Shown here in pieces: positions 1 through 6,128 of a DNA stretch of 8,691 bases. The number at the start of each line of letters is the position of its first letter. Within the stretch, counting starts at the first letter, position 1. Location: positions 1 to 8,691 of the forward strand of contig JAAZBW010000035.1 in NCBI GenBank assembly GCA_012513625.1, written 5' to 3'. The notes beneath the pieces were generated by a model. The model saw nothing but the letters and a program-made list of their open reading frames with translations. It was not told the origin of the DNA and ran no database searches. Made by a program: the position numbers and the translations under genes. The stretch comes from Actinomycetales bacterium (GTDB taxonomy: Bacteria > Actinomycetota > Actinomycetes > Actinomycetales > Actinomycetaceae).

Positions 1-960
1 ACGGTGGTGATGACCCTCCTGCAGTACAACCCCGAGTTCCGGGACGTGGTGATCCGGGGAATCGCCGATGCGGTGCCGGGCATCCTCAACGTGGACGGCG
101 CCGGAGGGTTGATCGAACCCGAGGCCCTCATGCTCGAGACCGCAATCAACCCCACCACATTGATCGCCGCCGGCATCGCCATCTGGACCGCGAAGGCCAT
201 GATGACCTCGTTGCGCCGCTCCATGCGCGCGGTGGCCGGGATCTCGCTCCTCAAGGAGAACTTCTTCTTCCAGCTCCTTCGCGACGTCGGAGGGTTCGTG
301 GTCCTCGGCCTCACCGTGATCGCCACCTCGATCCTTGTGGTCGCCTCGCAACAGTTCGGCTCCGAGGTGCTCGACCTGATCGGAATCGAGGGCACGGCCT
401 CGCGGTGGCTGCTCCGTGCCTCCGCCTACGTGATCACGTTCGCGATGGACTTCCTGCTGTTCCTGTTCCTCTTCCGCTTCCTCGCGGGGATCCGGGCGCC
501 GCGCCGGGACCGCCTGGTCGGCGCGGGCTTCGGGGCCCTGCTCTCGAGTGTGCTCCGCGTGGCGGGGACCGCGGTGATCGGCATCCCGGACAACCCGATC
601 ATGGCCACCGGAACAGCGCTCGTCACGATCCTCCTGCTGGTCAACCTGATGGTGCGGATGACCCTCATGGTGACCGCCGTGATGGTGAACCCCCCCGCGC
701 CCGTGATCCCGCAGGCGCCGGACGAGATCCACTTCAAGACCACCCCCAACTATGTGACGGTGTCCGTCCCGTCCACGCTGCACTGGGACCACGAGCCGGC
801 GCGCGGCACCCTGATCCCGGATCCCACCCTCAATCCCGAGTACACCCCGGAACCGGAGCGCAGCCCCAAGTGGGGCGGCGTGGTCGGTAGGATGAAGCGC
901 CGTCGCATCGCGCGCCTCGAGCGCAGCCTCGAGGACGCGCGCGACGCGTACTATTCCTGA
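1..960 (+). CDS. YihY/BrkB-family inner membrane protein (5' end cut by window)
   Basis: The reading frame is open from the first base, so the true start probably lies upstream; the GTG/ATG codons near position 4-12 have no ribosome binding site visible before them. About 319 residues are visible. Counting from the GTG at 4, hydrophobic segments lie near residues 51-65, 95-115, 139-163, 171-193 and 199-228, followed by a hydrophilic tail of about 90 residues ending in a charged stretch rich in Arg, Glu and Asp. The pattern of an amphipathic region around 60-95 (with KENFFFQLLRDVGG), a long aromatic-rich helix, then a basic loop (RAPRRDR) and a Gly/Ala-rich helix fits the YihY/BrkB family. These are multi-pass proteins of unsettled function, formerly misnamed ribonuclease BN. 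I infer the family from motif style and topology; the substrate or role is unknown. The next gene starts 13 bases after the stop, so they may share a transcript. Confidence 0.75.
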   Translation, partial: TVVMTLLQYNPEFRDVVIRGIADAVPGILNVDGAGGLIEPEALMLETAINPTTLIAAGIAIWTAKAMMTSLRRSMRAVAGISLLKENFFFQLLRDVGGFVVLGLTVIATSILVVASQQFGSEVLDLIGIEGTASRWLLRASAYVITFAMDFLLFLFLFRFLAGIRAPRRDRLVGAGFGALLSSVLRVAGTAVIGIPDNPIMATGTALVTILLLVNLMVRMTLMVTAVMVNPPAPVIPQAPDEIHFKTTPNYVTVSVPSTLHWDHEPARGTLIPDPTLNPEYTPEPERSPKWGGVVGRMKRRRIARLERSLEDARDAYYS

Positions 961-973
961 CGAAAGGGCCCGG

Positions 974-2008
974 ATGTACGCCATCGTGCCTGCGGGTGGG
1001 GTGGGCAGCCGGCTCTGGCCCCTCTCTCGCCGCACCTCACCCAAGTTCCTCCTCGATCTCGAGGGCCACGGCCGCACCATGCTGCAGACAACGCTGGACC
1101 GGCTGGCAGGCGTCTCCGACGGGATCGTGGTGGTGACGGGGGAGTCCCATGCGGCCGCCGTCACCGCCCAGTTGGACGGGGTGCGCGCCGAAGTGGTGGC
1201 CGAGCCCAGCCCACGCGACTCAATGGCGGCCATCGGACTCGCCGCCGCGATCCTTCACGAGCGGCACGGCGACGTGGTTGTGGGCTCGTTCGCGGCCGAC
1301 CACGCGATCGCGCACCCTGCGGCGTTCCATGCGGCGGCCCGCACCGCCGAACGGATCGCGGCCGAGGGCTACGTGGTGACGATCGGCATCGCACCCACAG
1401 CGCCCTCCTCCGCCTACGGGTACATCGAGGCGGGAGCGCCGCTCGCCGCACCCCTCGAGGGCCGTGCCGTGGAGCGCTTTGAAGAGAAGCCCGAGCCCTC
1501 CACCGCTGCCGCCTACCTGGCGAGCGGACGATACCTCTGGAACGCCGGGATGTTCGTGGTGCGCACCTCCGTCCTGCTGGACGTCCTTGCCGAGCTCCAC
1601 CCGGAACTGCACGCCGGCCTCCTCGCGATCGCACAGGCGTGGGACACGGACGCACGGGAGGAGAGTCTCGCCCAGCACTGGGGGACCCTGCCACGGATGG
1701 TGATCGACCGTGCGGTCGCGGAGCCCGTGGCCGCACGCGGGGGAGTGGCCGTGGTTCCTGCCGAGATGGGGTGGAGCGATATCGGGGACTTCGAGGCACT
1801 CGCGGAGCTGGAGCCGCGGCCTGCCCGCCTCGCGGTGGACGCGCCCGGCACCTACGCACGGGCCACCCGGCCGGTGGTGGTGGTGGGGGTGCCCGGCGCC
1901 GTCGTCGTCGAGACGGAGGACGCGATCCTCGTGACCACGCGCGAGAGGGCACAGGACGTGCGGCTCGCCGTCGACGCCCTCGATGGAGATCTGGAGGGCC
2001 TGAGATGA
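974..2008 (+). CDS. manC: Mannose-1-phosphate guanylyltransferase (GDP-mannose synthesis)
   Basis: Cytoplasmic nucleotidyltransferase predicted to make GDP-mannose from GTP and mannose-1-phosphate, the donor for mannosylated glycans, phosphatidylinositol mannosides or protein mannosylation. It has 344 residues, the length of the single-domain type, with no C-terminal cupin (phosphomannose isomerase) domain. Visible motifs: nucleotide-binding GGVGSRLWPLSR (8-19) with PKFLLDL (23-29); EPSPRDS (77-83), the place of the family's usual EPxxRNT-like stretch; AADH (107-110), expected to hold the metal-binding Asp109; AYGYIE (147-152); FEEKP (169-173); WNAGMF (189-194); and GWSDIGDF (266-273). The last ~60 residues are a Val-rich region typical of the family's C-terminal end. 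The ATG at 974 is preceded by GAAAGGG (962-968) at suitable spacing. Its stop overlaps the next gene's ATG. Function at family level is firm; the glycan it feeds cannot be told from here. Confidence 0.93.
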   Translation: MYAIVPAGGVGSRLWPLSRRTSPKFLLDLEGHGRTMLQTTLDRLAGVSDGIVVVTGESHAAAVTAQLDGVRAEVVAEPSPRDSMAAIGLAAAILHERHGDVVVGSFAADHAIAHPAAFHAAARTAERIAAEGYVVTIGIAPTAPSSAYGYIEAGAPLAAPLEGRAVERFEEKPEPSTAAAYLASGRYLWNAGMFVVRTSVLLDVLAELHPELHAGLLAIAQAWDTDAREESLAQHWGTLPRMVIDRAVAEPVAARGGVAVVPAEMGWSDIGDFEALAELEPRPARLAVDAPGTYARATRPVVVVGVPGAVVVETEDAILVTTRERAQDVRLAVDALDGDLEGLR

Positions 2009-3180
2009 GCCCCACCACCGCCGAATACGTCCGCGACCTCACGGGCGATCTCGTGGCCGCCCTCGTGGAGCTCCGGCGCGAACTGCACCGCCATCCGGAG
2101 CTCGGTTTCGGTGAGCACCGCAGCACGGCCCGCGTGGCGGCCTTCCTGGAGGCGGCCGGGATCGAGACCCGCCTCCTCAGCCCCACCGGCCTCGTGGCGG
2201 AGATCGGGCCGCAAGGAGAAGGGCGCGTGCTCCTGCGCGCCGACCTCGATGCGTTACCCCTGCAGGAGCGCAGCCGCGAGCCGTTCTCCTCGGAGGTTCC
2301 CGGCATCTCCCACGCCTGCGGGCACGACGTGCACACGGCGATCGCCGCCGGGGCCGCGCGCGTGCTGAAGGAACTTCACGACGACGGACTGCTCACCCGC
2401 GGCGTACGGGTACTGTTCCAGCCCGCGGAGGAGGTCCAGCCCGGCGGCGCCCGCCACGTGATGGACCAGGGGGTCCTCGACGGCGTGGCGCGCGCGTTCT
2501 CGCTCCACTGCGATCCTCGACTCGACGTGGGGAGGGTGGGCCTCAAGGAGGGCGCAATCACCGCGTCCTCGGACACCCTGCGGGTGACCCTCTCCTCGCT
2601 CGGGGGCCACACCTCGCGTCCGCACCTCACGGGGGACATCGTGTTTGCGCTCGGCCAGGTGATCACCCAGACGGGAGCCGTGCTGAACCGGCGCCTCGAT
2701 CCGCGCCACGGTACCTCCATCACATGGGGCGCCGTCCACGCCGGTAACGCCGCGAACGTGATACCGGAGGAGGGCGTGGTGTACGGCACACTGCGCTGCC
2801 TCGACTCCGCCGTGTGGGAGATCGCGGGACCGCTCGCCGCGCAGGCGATCACCCAGATCGTGGCGCCGTACGAGGTGGACTGCGATGTGGAGCACGTGGT
2901 GGGCCTGCCCCCGGTGGTCAATGGCGAGGATGAGACGGTGATCCTGCGAGAGGCGGCCCGTGCGGCCCTCGGGTTGGAGGCGGCGGTGCCCACCGAGCAG
3001 TCGCTGGGAGGGGAGGACTTCGCATGGTTCCTCACCCGCGTTCCGGGCGCGATGGCCCGACTCGGCACCCGGGAACCGGGTGGGGTTACCTACGACCTGC
3101 ACCGCGGGGACGCCCGGTTCTCCGAGGCGGCCATCCCGGTGGGGGTTCGATTCCTGGCGATGGCGGCCCTGGCCGGCTGA
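2005..3180 (+). CDS. M20-family metal-dependent amidohydrolase/aminoacylase
   Basis: Predicted two-zinc (or Mn/Ni) hydrolase that cleaves an amide bond, such as in N-acyl amino acids; it resembles the M20D branch (hippurate hydrolase, IAA-amino acid hydrolase, N-acetyl-diaminopimelate deacetylase). It has 391 residues, normal for the family. Motifs: ELHRHPELGFGE (26-37); LLRADLDALPLQE (76-88); HACGHDVHTA (103-112) with likely metal ligands Cys105 and His107; QPAEE (139-143) with catalytic Glu142 and ligand Glu143; LHCD with His168; the dimerisation-domain motif GGHTSRPH (200-207); GNAANVIPEEG (247-257); GGEDFAW (335-341); and a C-terminal His366 in the DLHRGDARF region. I chose the ATG at 2005 because GGAGGG lies at 1993-1998 and because it overlaps the manC stop as ATGA, implying translational coupling. 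The open frame extends upstream inside manC but codes for an Arg/Gly-rich shadow there. No signal peptide, so cytoplasmic. Substrate not determinable. Confidence 0.92.
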   Translation: MSPTTAEYVRDLTGDLVAALVELRRELHRHPELGFGEHRSTARVAAFLEAAGIETRLLSPTGLVAEIGPQGEGRVLLRADLDALPLQERSREPFSSEVPGISHACGHDVHTAIAAGAARVLKELHDDGLLTRGVRVLFQPAEEVQPGGARHVMDQGVLDGVARAFSLHCDPRLDVGRVGLKEGAITASSDTLRVTLSSLGGHTSRPHLTGDIVFALGQVITQTGAVLNRRLDPRHGTSITWGAVHAGNAANVIPEEGVVYGTLRCLDSAVWEIAGPLAAQAITQIVAPYEVDCDVEHVVGLPPVVNGEDETVILREAARAALGLEAAVPTEQSLGGEDFAWFLTRVPGAMARLGTREPGGVTYDLHRGDARFSEAAIPVGVRFLAMAALAG

Positions 3181-3240
3181 CGTGGACAGTTCCGCCCGTT
3201 CTGTGAGACGACGGTGAGGTTCGCCACGCCGCCGGGGCAT

Positions 3241-3274
3241 GGGAACGTAACTGTTTGGTTACCGTTGGTTTCCC
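3241..3274. repeat. Imperfect dyad and 10-bp-spaced direct repeats (candidate operator)
   Basis: AACGTAAC (3244-3251) faces GTTACCGTT (3258-3266) across a six-base spacer; the arms match except for one extra C. An outer GGG (3241-3243) and CCC (3272-3274) add further symmetry. Overlapping it, TTGGTT occurs twice (3255-3260 and 3265-3270), exactly ten bases apart, about one helical turn. The cluster lies roughly 30-60 bases upstream of the candidate -10 box, a usual place for a transcription factor site. The symmetry is seen directly; the operator role is inferred. Confidence 0.4.
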
Positions 3275-3286
3275 GTGCACTACGGG
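3272..3286. repeat. Perfect 5-bp inverted repeat CCCGT/ACGGG before the candidate -10 box
   Basis: CCCGT (3272-3276) and ACGGG (3282-3286) are perfect inverted copies separated by GCACT. The element would cover the -35 zone of the TACTGT box at 3301. It could be a repressor half-site pair, but a short repeat like this can arise by chance in GC-rich DNA. Confidence 0.25.
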
Positions 3287-3357
3287 TGCTGGTGCGGCGC
3301 TACTGTGGGAGTGTCCCTGCGGGTCGCCCATCCACGCGCCCCCGCACCCTTCAGTCC

Positions 3358-3362
3358 AGGAG
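3358..3362 (+). promoter_or_regulatory. Ribosome binding site AGGAG that fixes the GTG start of the binding protein
   Basis: AGGAG lies five bases before the GTG at 3368. This GTG gives a standard lipoprotein signal peptide, whereas the frame opening from the ATG at 3275 would add 31 unlikely residues. An out-of-frame ATG at 3366 is followed at once by TGA, so it is a start-stop pair overlapping the true start. Confidence 0.8.
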
Positions 3363-3367
3363 ACAAT

Positions 3368-4510
3368 GTGAAGAAGAAGTTCCTCATGGGCGCGGCTGCT
3401 GTCCTCAGCACCATCGCCCTCGCCGCATGCGGTGCGGCACCGGAAACCGAGACCACCACGCCTGCCGCCGGTGAAACCACCGCAGGCGCGGAGGCGACCA
3501 CCGCCGCCGAGACCGACGCGCCGGAGGCCGCGGGCGATTTCAAGGCCTGCATCGTCTCCGACGAGGGTGGCTTCGATGACCGCTCCTTCAACCAGCTCTC
3601 CTACGAGGGCCTCGTCCAGGCGGTCGAGGACCTGGGCATTGACATGGCGGAGGTCCAGTCGGACACCCCGACCGACTTCGGCCCGAACCTTGCCTCGCTC
3701 GTGGACGAGCAGTGCAACATGATCGTTTCCGTGGGCTTCGCCCTCGCGGCGGACACCGCCACCTCGGCCACCCAGAACGCCGACGTGACCTACGTGATCG
3801 TGGACCACGACGGTGACTCGGACTTCGACGGTGAGAAGGACGCGGAGAACATCAAGCCGCTCGTCTACGACACCGCGCAGGCGGCGTTCCTTGCGGGCTA
3901 CCTCTCGGCCGGTTACTCCGAGGCCGGCAAGGTCGGCACCTTCGGCGGCCAGCCGTTCCCGACCGTGACCATCTTCATGGACGGCTTCAAGCAGGGCGTC
4001 GAGTACTACAACGAGGTCAAGGGCACGAGCGTCGAGGTCTTCGGCTACCAGGGCGGCGACCAGGGTTCGTTCACCGGCGGCTTCGCAGCGAACGATGACG
4101 CCAAGCAGGTTGCGGCCGGAATCATCGACCAGGGCGTGGACGTGATCCTCCCCGTGGGTGGCCCGATCTACCAGTCCGCCCTTGACGCGATCAAGGACTC
4201 GGGACGCGACATCGCACTCGTCGGTGTGGACGCCGACTTCTTCGTGACCGACCCCACCACCCAGGACTTCGTCCTGACCTCCATCCTGAAGCTGATGGAC
4301 GTCTCCGTGTACGACTCGGTCGTGGCTGCGGCCGGTGGCGACCTCAGCACCGACACCTACGTGGGCACCCTCGAGAACGGTGGCGTGGGCCTTGCTCCGC
4401 TCCACAACTTCGAGGACAAGGTGGACCCGGCCCTCTGGCAGGAGGTTCAGGACCTGCAGCAGCAGATCATCGATGGAGAGCTCGTGGTCACCTCGTACCT
4501 CGAGGGCTAG
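3368..4510 (+). CDS. BMP/PnrA-family nucleoside-binding lipoprotein of ABC importer
   Basis: Extracellular, membrane-anchored substrate-binding protein expected to capture purine or other nucleosides for the importer encoded downstream. It has 380 residues from the GTG start. A signal peptide with KKK at 2-4, a hydrophobic core to about 18 and a LAAC lipobox predicts lipidation at Cys21. Residues 22-57 are a Thr/Ala/Glu-rich, low-complexity tether holding the binding domain off the membrane. The folded domain starts near FKACIVSD (58-65). The family motif SDEGGFDDRSFNQ (64-76) is present, as are LVYDTAQAAFLAGYL (165-179), the GGPIYQSALDA region (264-274), VGVDAD (285-290, an Asp expected to contact the ribose) and TSILK (304-308). 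Codon use is strongly biased to AAG, GAC and GGC, as expected for an abundant protein. It is first in an operon with an ATPase and two permeases. Nucleoside specificity is inferred from the family (PnrA, BmpA, NupN) and the partner genes. Confidence 0.92.
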   Translation: MKKKFLMGAAAVLSTIALAACGAAPETETTTPAAGETTAGAEATTAAETDAPEAAGDFKACIVSDEGGFDDRSFNQLSYEGLVQAVEDLGIDMAEVQSDTPTDFGPNLASLVDEQCNMIVSVGFALAADTATSATQNADVTYVIVDHDGDSDFDGEKDAENIKPLVYDTAQAAFLAGYLSAGYSEAGKVGTFGGQPFPTVTIFMDGFKQGVEYYNEVKGTSVEVFGYQGGDQGSFTGGFAANDDAKQVAAGIIDQGVDVILPVGGPIYQSALDAIKDSGRDIALVGVDADFFVTDPTTQDFVLTSILKLMDVSVYDSVVAAAGGDLSTDTYVGTLENGGVGLAPLHNFEDKVDPALWQEVQDLQQQIIDGELVVTSYLEG

Positions 4511-4522
4511 AACCGAGCAAAA

Positions 4523-4548
4523 CACCCCGCCCGGAAGGTGACGGGGTG
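4523..4548 (+). repeat. Stem-loop 1 after the binding-protein gene
   Basis: CACCCCG (4523-4529) pairs perfectly with CGGGGTG (4542-4548) around a 12-base loop, starting 12 bases after the lipoprotein stop. No T-run follows. It is the first of two tandem stem-loops in this gap and may help protect the 3' end of the binding-protein message or form a partial terminator. Confidence 0.55.
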
Positions 4549-4561
4549 AACGTGTAGTGTC

Positions 4562-4589
4562 CCGGGGGGAGGCGTGAGCCTCCCCCCGG
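4562..4589 (+). terminator. Strong 12-bp stem-loop 2; likely attenuator or mRNA-stabilising hairpin
   Basis: CCGGGGGGAGGC (4562-4573) pairs perfectly with GCCTCCCCCCGG (4578-4589) around GTGA, a GNRA-type tetraloop. Nearly every pair is G-C, so this is the most stable local structure in the window. There is no T-run behind it, so it is not a classical intrinsic terminator, although U-poor hairpins are often proposed as terminators in actinobacteria. It lies between the binding-protein and ATPase genes, 12 bases before the ATPase ribosome binding site. Its likely effect is to leave more binding-protein message than downstream message, by partial termination or by blocking 3' exonucleases. Confidence 0.7.
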
Positions 4590-4613
4590 TCCGTTCGCAG
4601 CAGGAGATAAGCA

Positions 4614-6128
4614 ATGAGGCTTGAACTACGCGGGATTACGAAGAGATTCGGTGACTTCACCGCGAACGACTCGATCGACCTGGTGGTCGAATCGGGTGAG
4701 ATCCATTCCCTGCTGGGCGAGAACGGCGCCGGCAAGTCCACCCTCATGAACGTGCTGTACGGCCTCTACACGGCCGACGAGGGGGAGATCCTCCTCGACG
4801 GCGTGCCGCAGCACTTCGACGGACCGGGCGATGCGATGGCGGCGGGCATCGGCATGGTCCACCAACACTTCATGCTGGTCCCCGTGTTCACGGTGGCCGA
4901 GAACGTGATGCTGGGGAACGAGACCACCTCGTTCGCCGGCCAGCTGGACATGTCCGATGCCCGGTCCAAGGTGCGCGAGATCGCCGCGCGCTTCGGATTC
5001 CACGTGGACCCGGACGATGTGATCGAGGACCTCCCCGTGGGGGTCCAGCAGCGGGTTGAGATCATCAAGGCGCTCTCGCGGGACGCCAACGTGCTCGTGT
5101 TCGACGAGCCCACCGCGGTCCTGACACCGCAGGAGACGGACGAGCTGATGGAGCTCATGCGGCAGCTCAAGGCAGAGGGGAAGGCGATCGTCTTCATCAC
5201 CCACAAGCTCCGCGAGGTCCGCGAGGTGGCGGACCGGATCACCGTGATCCGGCGCGGCAGGGTGGTGGGCGAGGCGAGCCCAGACTCGACCGACAAGGAG
5301 CTGGCCGAGCTCATGGTGGGCCGCGCCGTCGAGCTGCAGGTGCCGAAGAATGCGCCCACGTACTCCGATTCGGTCTTCGAGGTGAAGGACCTCGACGTCA
5401 CGGACGAGGCGGGAACCGTGGTGGTGGACGACGTCTCGTTCACCATCCGTGGCGGCGAGGTCCTCGTGGTGGCGGGAGTCCAGGGCAACGGCCAGACCGA
5501 GCTCGCCGAGGCCATCGTGGGACTCATGCAACCCTCCTCCGGCTCCATCTCCCTCGACGGCGAGGAACTCGTGGGCCGCACCGTTCGCCGCGTCCTCGAC
5601 GCCGGGGTCGGCTTCGTTCCGGAGGACCGCTCCGTTGAGGGTCTGGTGGGACACCTCACCGTGGCCGAGAACCTCATCCTCGACCGCACGAACGATCGGC
5701 GCTTCGTGAAGGCTGCGAGCCTCCGGCTCGGCGCGCTCGAGGAGTTCGCGAAGAAGGCGGTGGAGGAGTACGACATCCGCACGGGCTCCATCCACGCCCC
5801 GGTCGGCACTCTCTCGGGCGGCAACCAGCAGAAGGTGGTTATCGCACGGGAACTCTCCCGTGACCTGAAGTTCCTGCTCGCCTCCCAACCCACCCGCGGC
5901 GTGGACGTGGGCTCCATCGAATTTATCCACCGCCGCATCATCGAGGCGCGCGACGCGGGGATTCCCGTGCTCGTGGTCTCCACGGAACTCGACGAGGCCG
6001 CGAACCTGGGCGACCGGATCCTCGTGATGTACCGGGGCCGTGTGGTGGGGATTGTGCCCGCAGACACGCCGCGCAACACCCTGGGCCTCCTCATGGCAGG
6101 CATTACCGAGACGGAGGAGGTCGCGTGA
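4614..6128 (+). CDS. Tandem-domain ABC ATPase of nucleoside importer (NupO-like)
   Basis: Cytoplasmic energy-coupling subunit with two fused nucleotide-binding domains in 504 residues, the usual size for this class (relatives: YufO/NupO and the sugar ATPases RbsA, XylG). Domain 1 (about 1-240): Walker A GENGAGKST (35-43), Q-loop near VHQHF (82-86), signature-like PVGVQQR (141-147), Walker B LVFDEPT (161-167), H-loop His197. Domain 2 (about 250-504): degenerate Walker A GVQGNGQTE (288-296) with Gln294 where Lys is expected, intact signature LSGGNQQK (400-407), Walker B region LLASQPTRGVD (421-431) with Ser-Gln in place of Asp-Glu, and Glu458 in the H-loop position. This asymmetry is typical of the family; it predicts that only the site using domain 1's Walker motifs and domain 2's signature hydrolyses ATP. 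ATG at 4614 is preceded by AGGAG (4602-4606). The stop overlaps the next gene's GTG. Confidence 0.95.
   Translation: MRLELRGITKRFGDFTANDSIDLVVESGEIHSLLGENGAGKSTLMNVLYGLYTADEGEILLDGVPQHFDGPGDAMAAGIGMVHQHFMLVPVFTVAENVMLGNETTSFAGQLDMSDARSKVREIAARFGFHVDPDDVIEDLPVGVQQRVEIIKALSRDANVLVFDEPTAVLTPQETDELMELMRQLKAEGKAIVFITHKLREVREVADRITVIRRGRVVGEASPDSTDKELAELMVGRAVELQVPKNAPTYSDSVFEVKDLDVTDEAGTVVVDDVSFTIRGGEVLVVAGVQGNGQTELAEAIVGLMQPSSGSISLDGEELVGRTVRRVLDAGVGFVPEDRSVEGLVGHLTVAENLILDRTNDRRFVKAASLRLGALEEFAKKAVEEYDIRTGSIHAPVGTLSGGNQQKVVIARELSRDLKFLLASQPTRGVDVGSIEFIHRRIIEARDAGIPVLVVSTELDEAANLGDRILVMYRGRVVGIVPADTPRNTLGLLMAGITETEEVA

Larger units (their letters stand above)
3181..3367. promoter_or_regulatory. 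Intergenic region with probable promoter of the nucleoside importer operon
   Basis: This is the largest gap in the window, 187 bases, and separates the M20 gene from the lipoprotein gene. It is less GC-rich in its middle (about 3244-3271) than the surrounding genes. A candidate -10 hexamer TACTGT (3301-3306) fits the actinobacterial TAnnnT pattern; no good TTGACA-like -35 sits 17-18 bases before it, so the promoter may be activator-dependent or my -10 may be wrong. Upstream is a cluster of inverted and direct repeats (listed separately). No convincing terminator follows the M20 gene at 3180, so read-through from the upstream genes is possible. The leader from the proposed start site to the GTG would be about 55 bases. 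Confidence 0.5.

Noticed and set aside
1872..1890. GGTGGTGGTGG-type low-complexity run in manC
   Set aside because: It simply encodes a Val-rich beta strand in the C-terminal part of the enzyme; codon bias explains it.
1639..2004. Upstream extension of the M20 frame inside manC
   Set aside because: The extra 122 residues are an Arg/Gly-rich shadow of manC; the ATG at 2005 has a good ribosome binding site and gives the normal family length.
3181..3240. Possible terminator after the M20 gene
   Set aside because: Only short, poorly matched complementary pieces (such as ACAG with CTGT) are present, with no stable stem and no T-run.
3275..3367. Longer lipoprotein start at the ATG at 3275
   Set aside because: It would bury the lipoprotein signal peptide behind 31 residues, crosses the candidate -10 box, and has no ribosome binding site; the GTG at 3368 has one.
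4555..4560. TAGTGT as a -10 box of an internal promoter before the ATPase
   Set aside because: It fits TAnnnT, but no -35-like sequence sits 16-19 bases upstream, and the strong stem-loop would follow directly. Too weak to list as a feature.
3086..4747. A 553-codon minus-strand open frame across the M20 end, the promoter gap, the lipoprotein and the ATPase start
   Set aside because: It runs through the probable promoter and both stem-loops and has no convincing ribosome binding site or motif; the plus-strand lipoprotein gene is certain.
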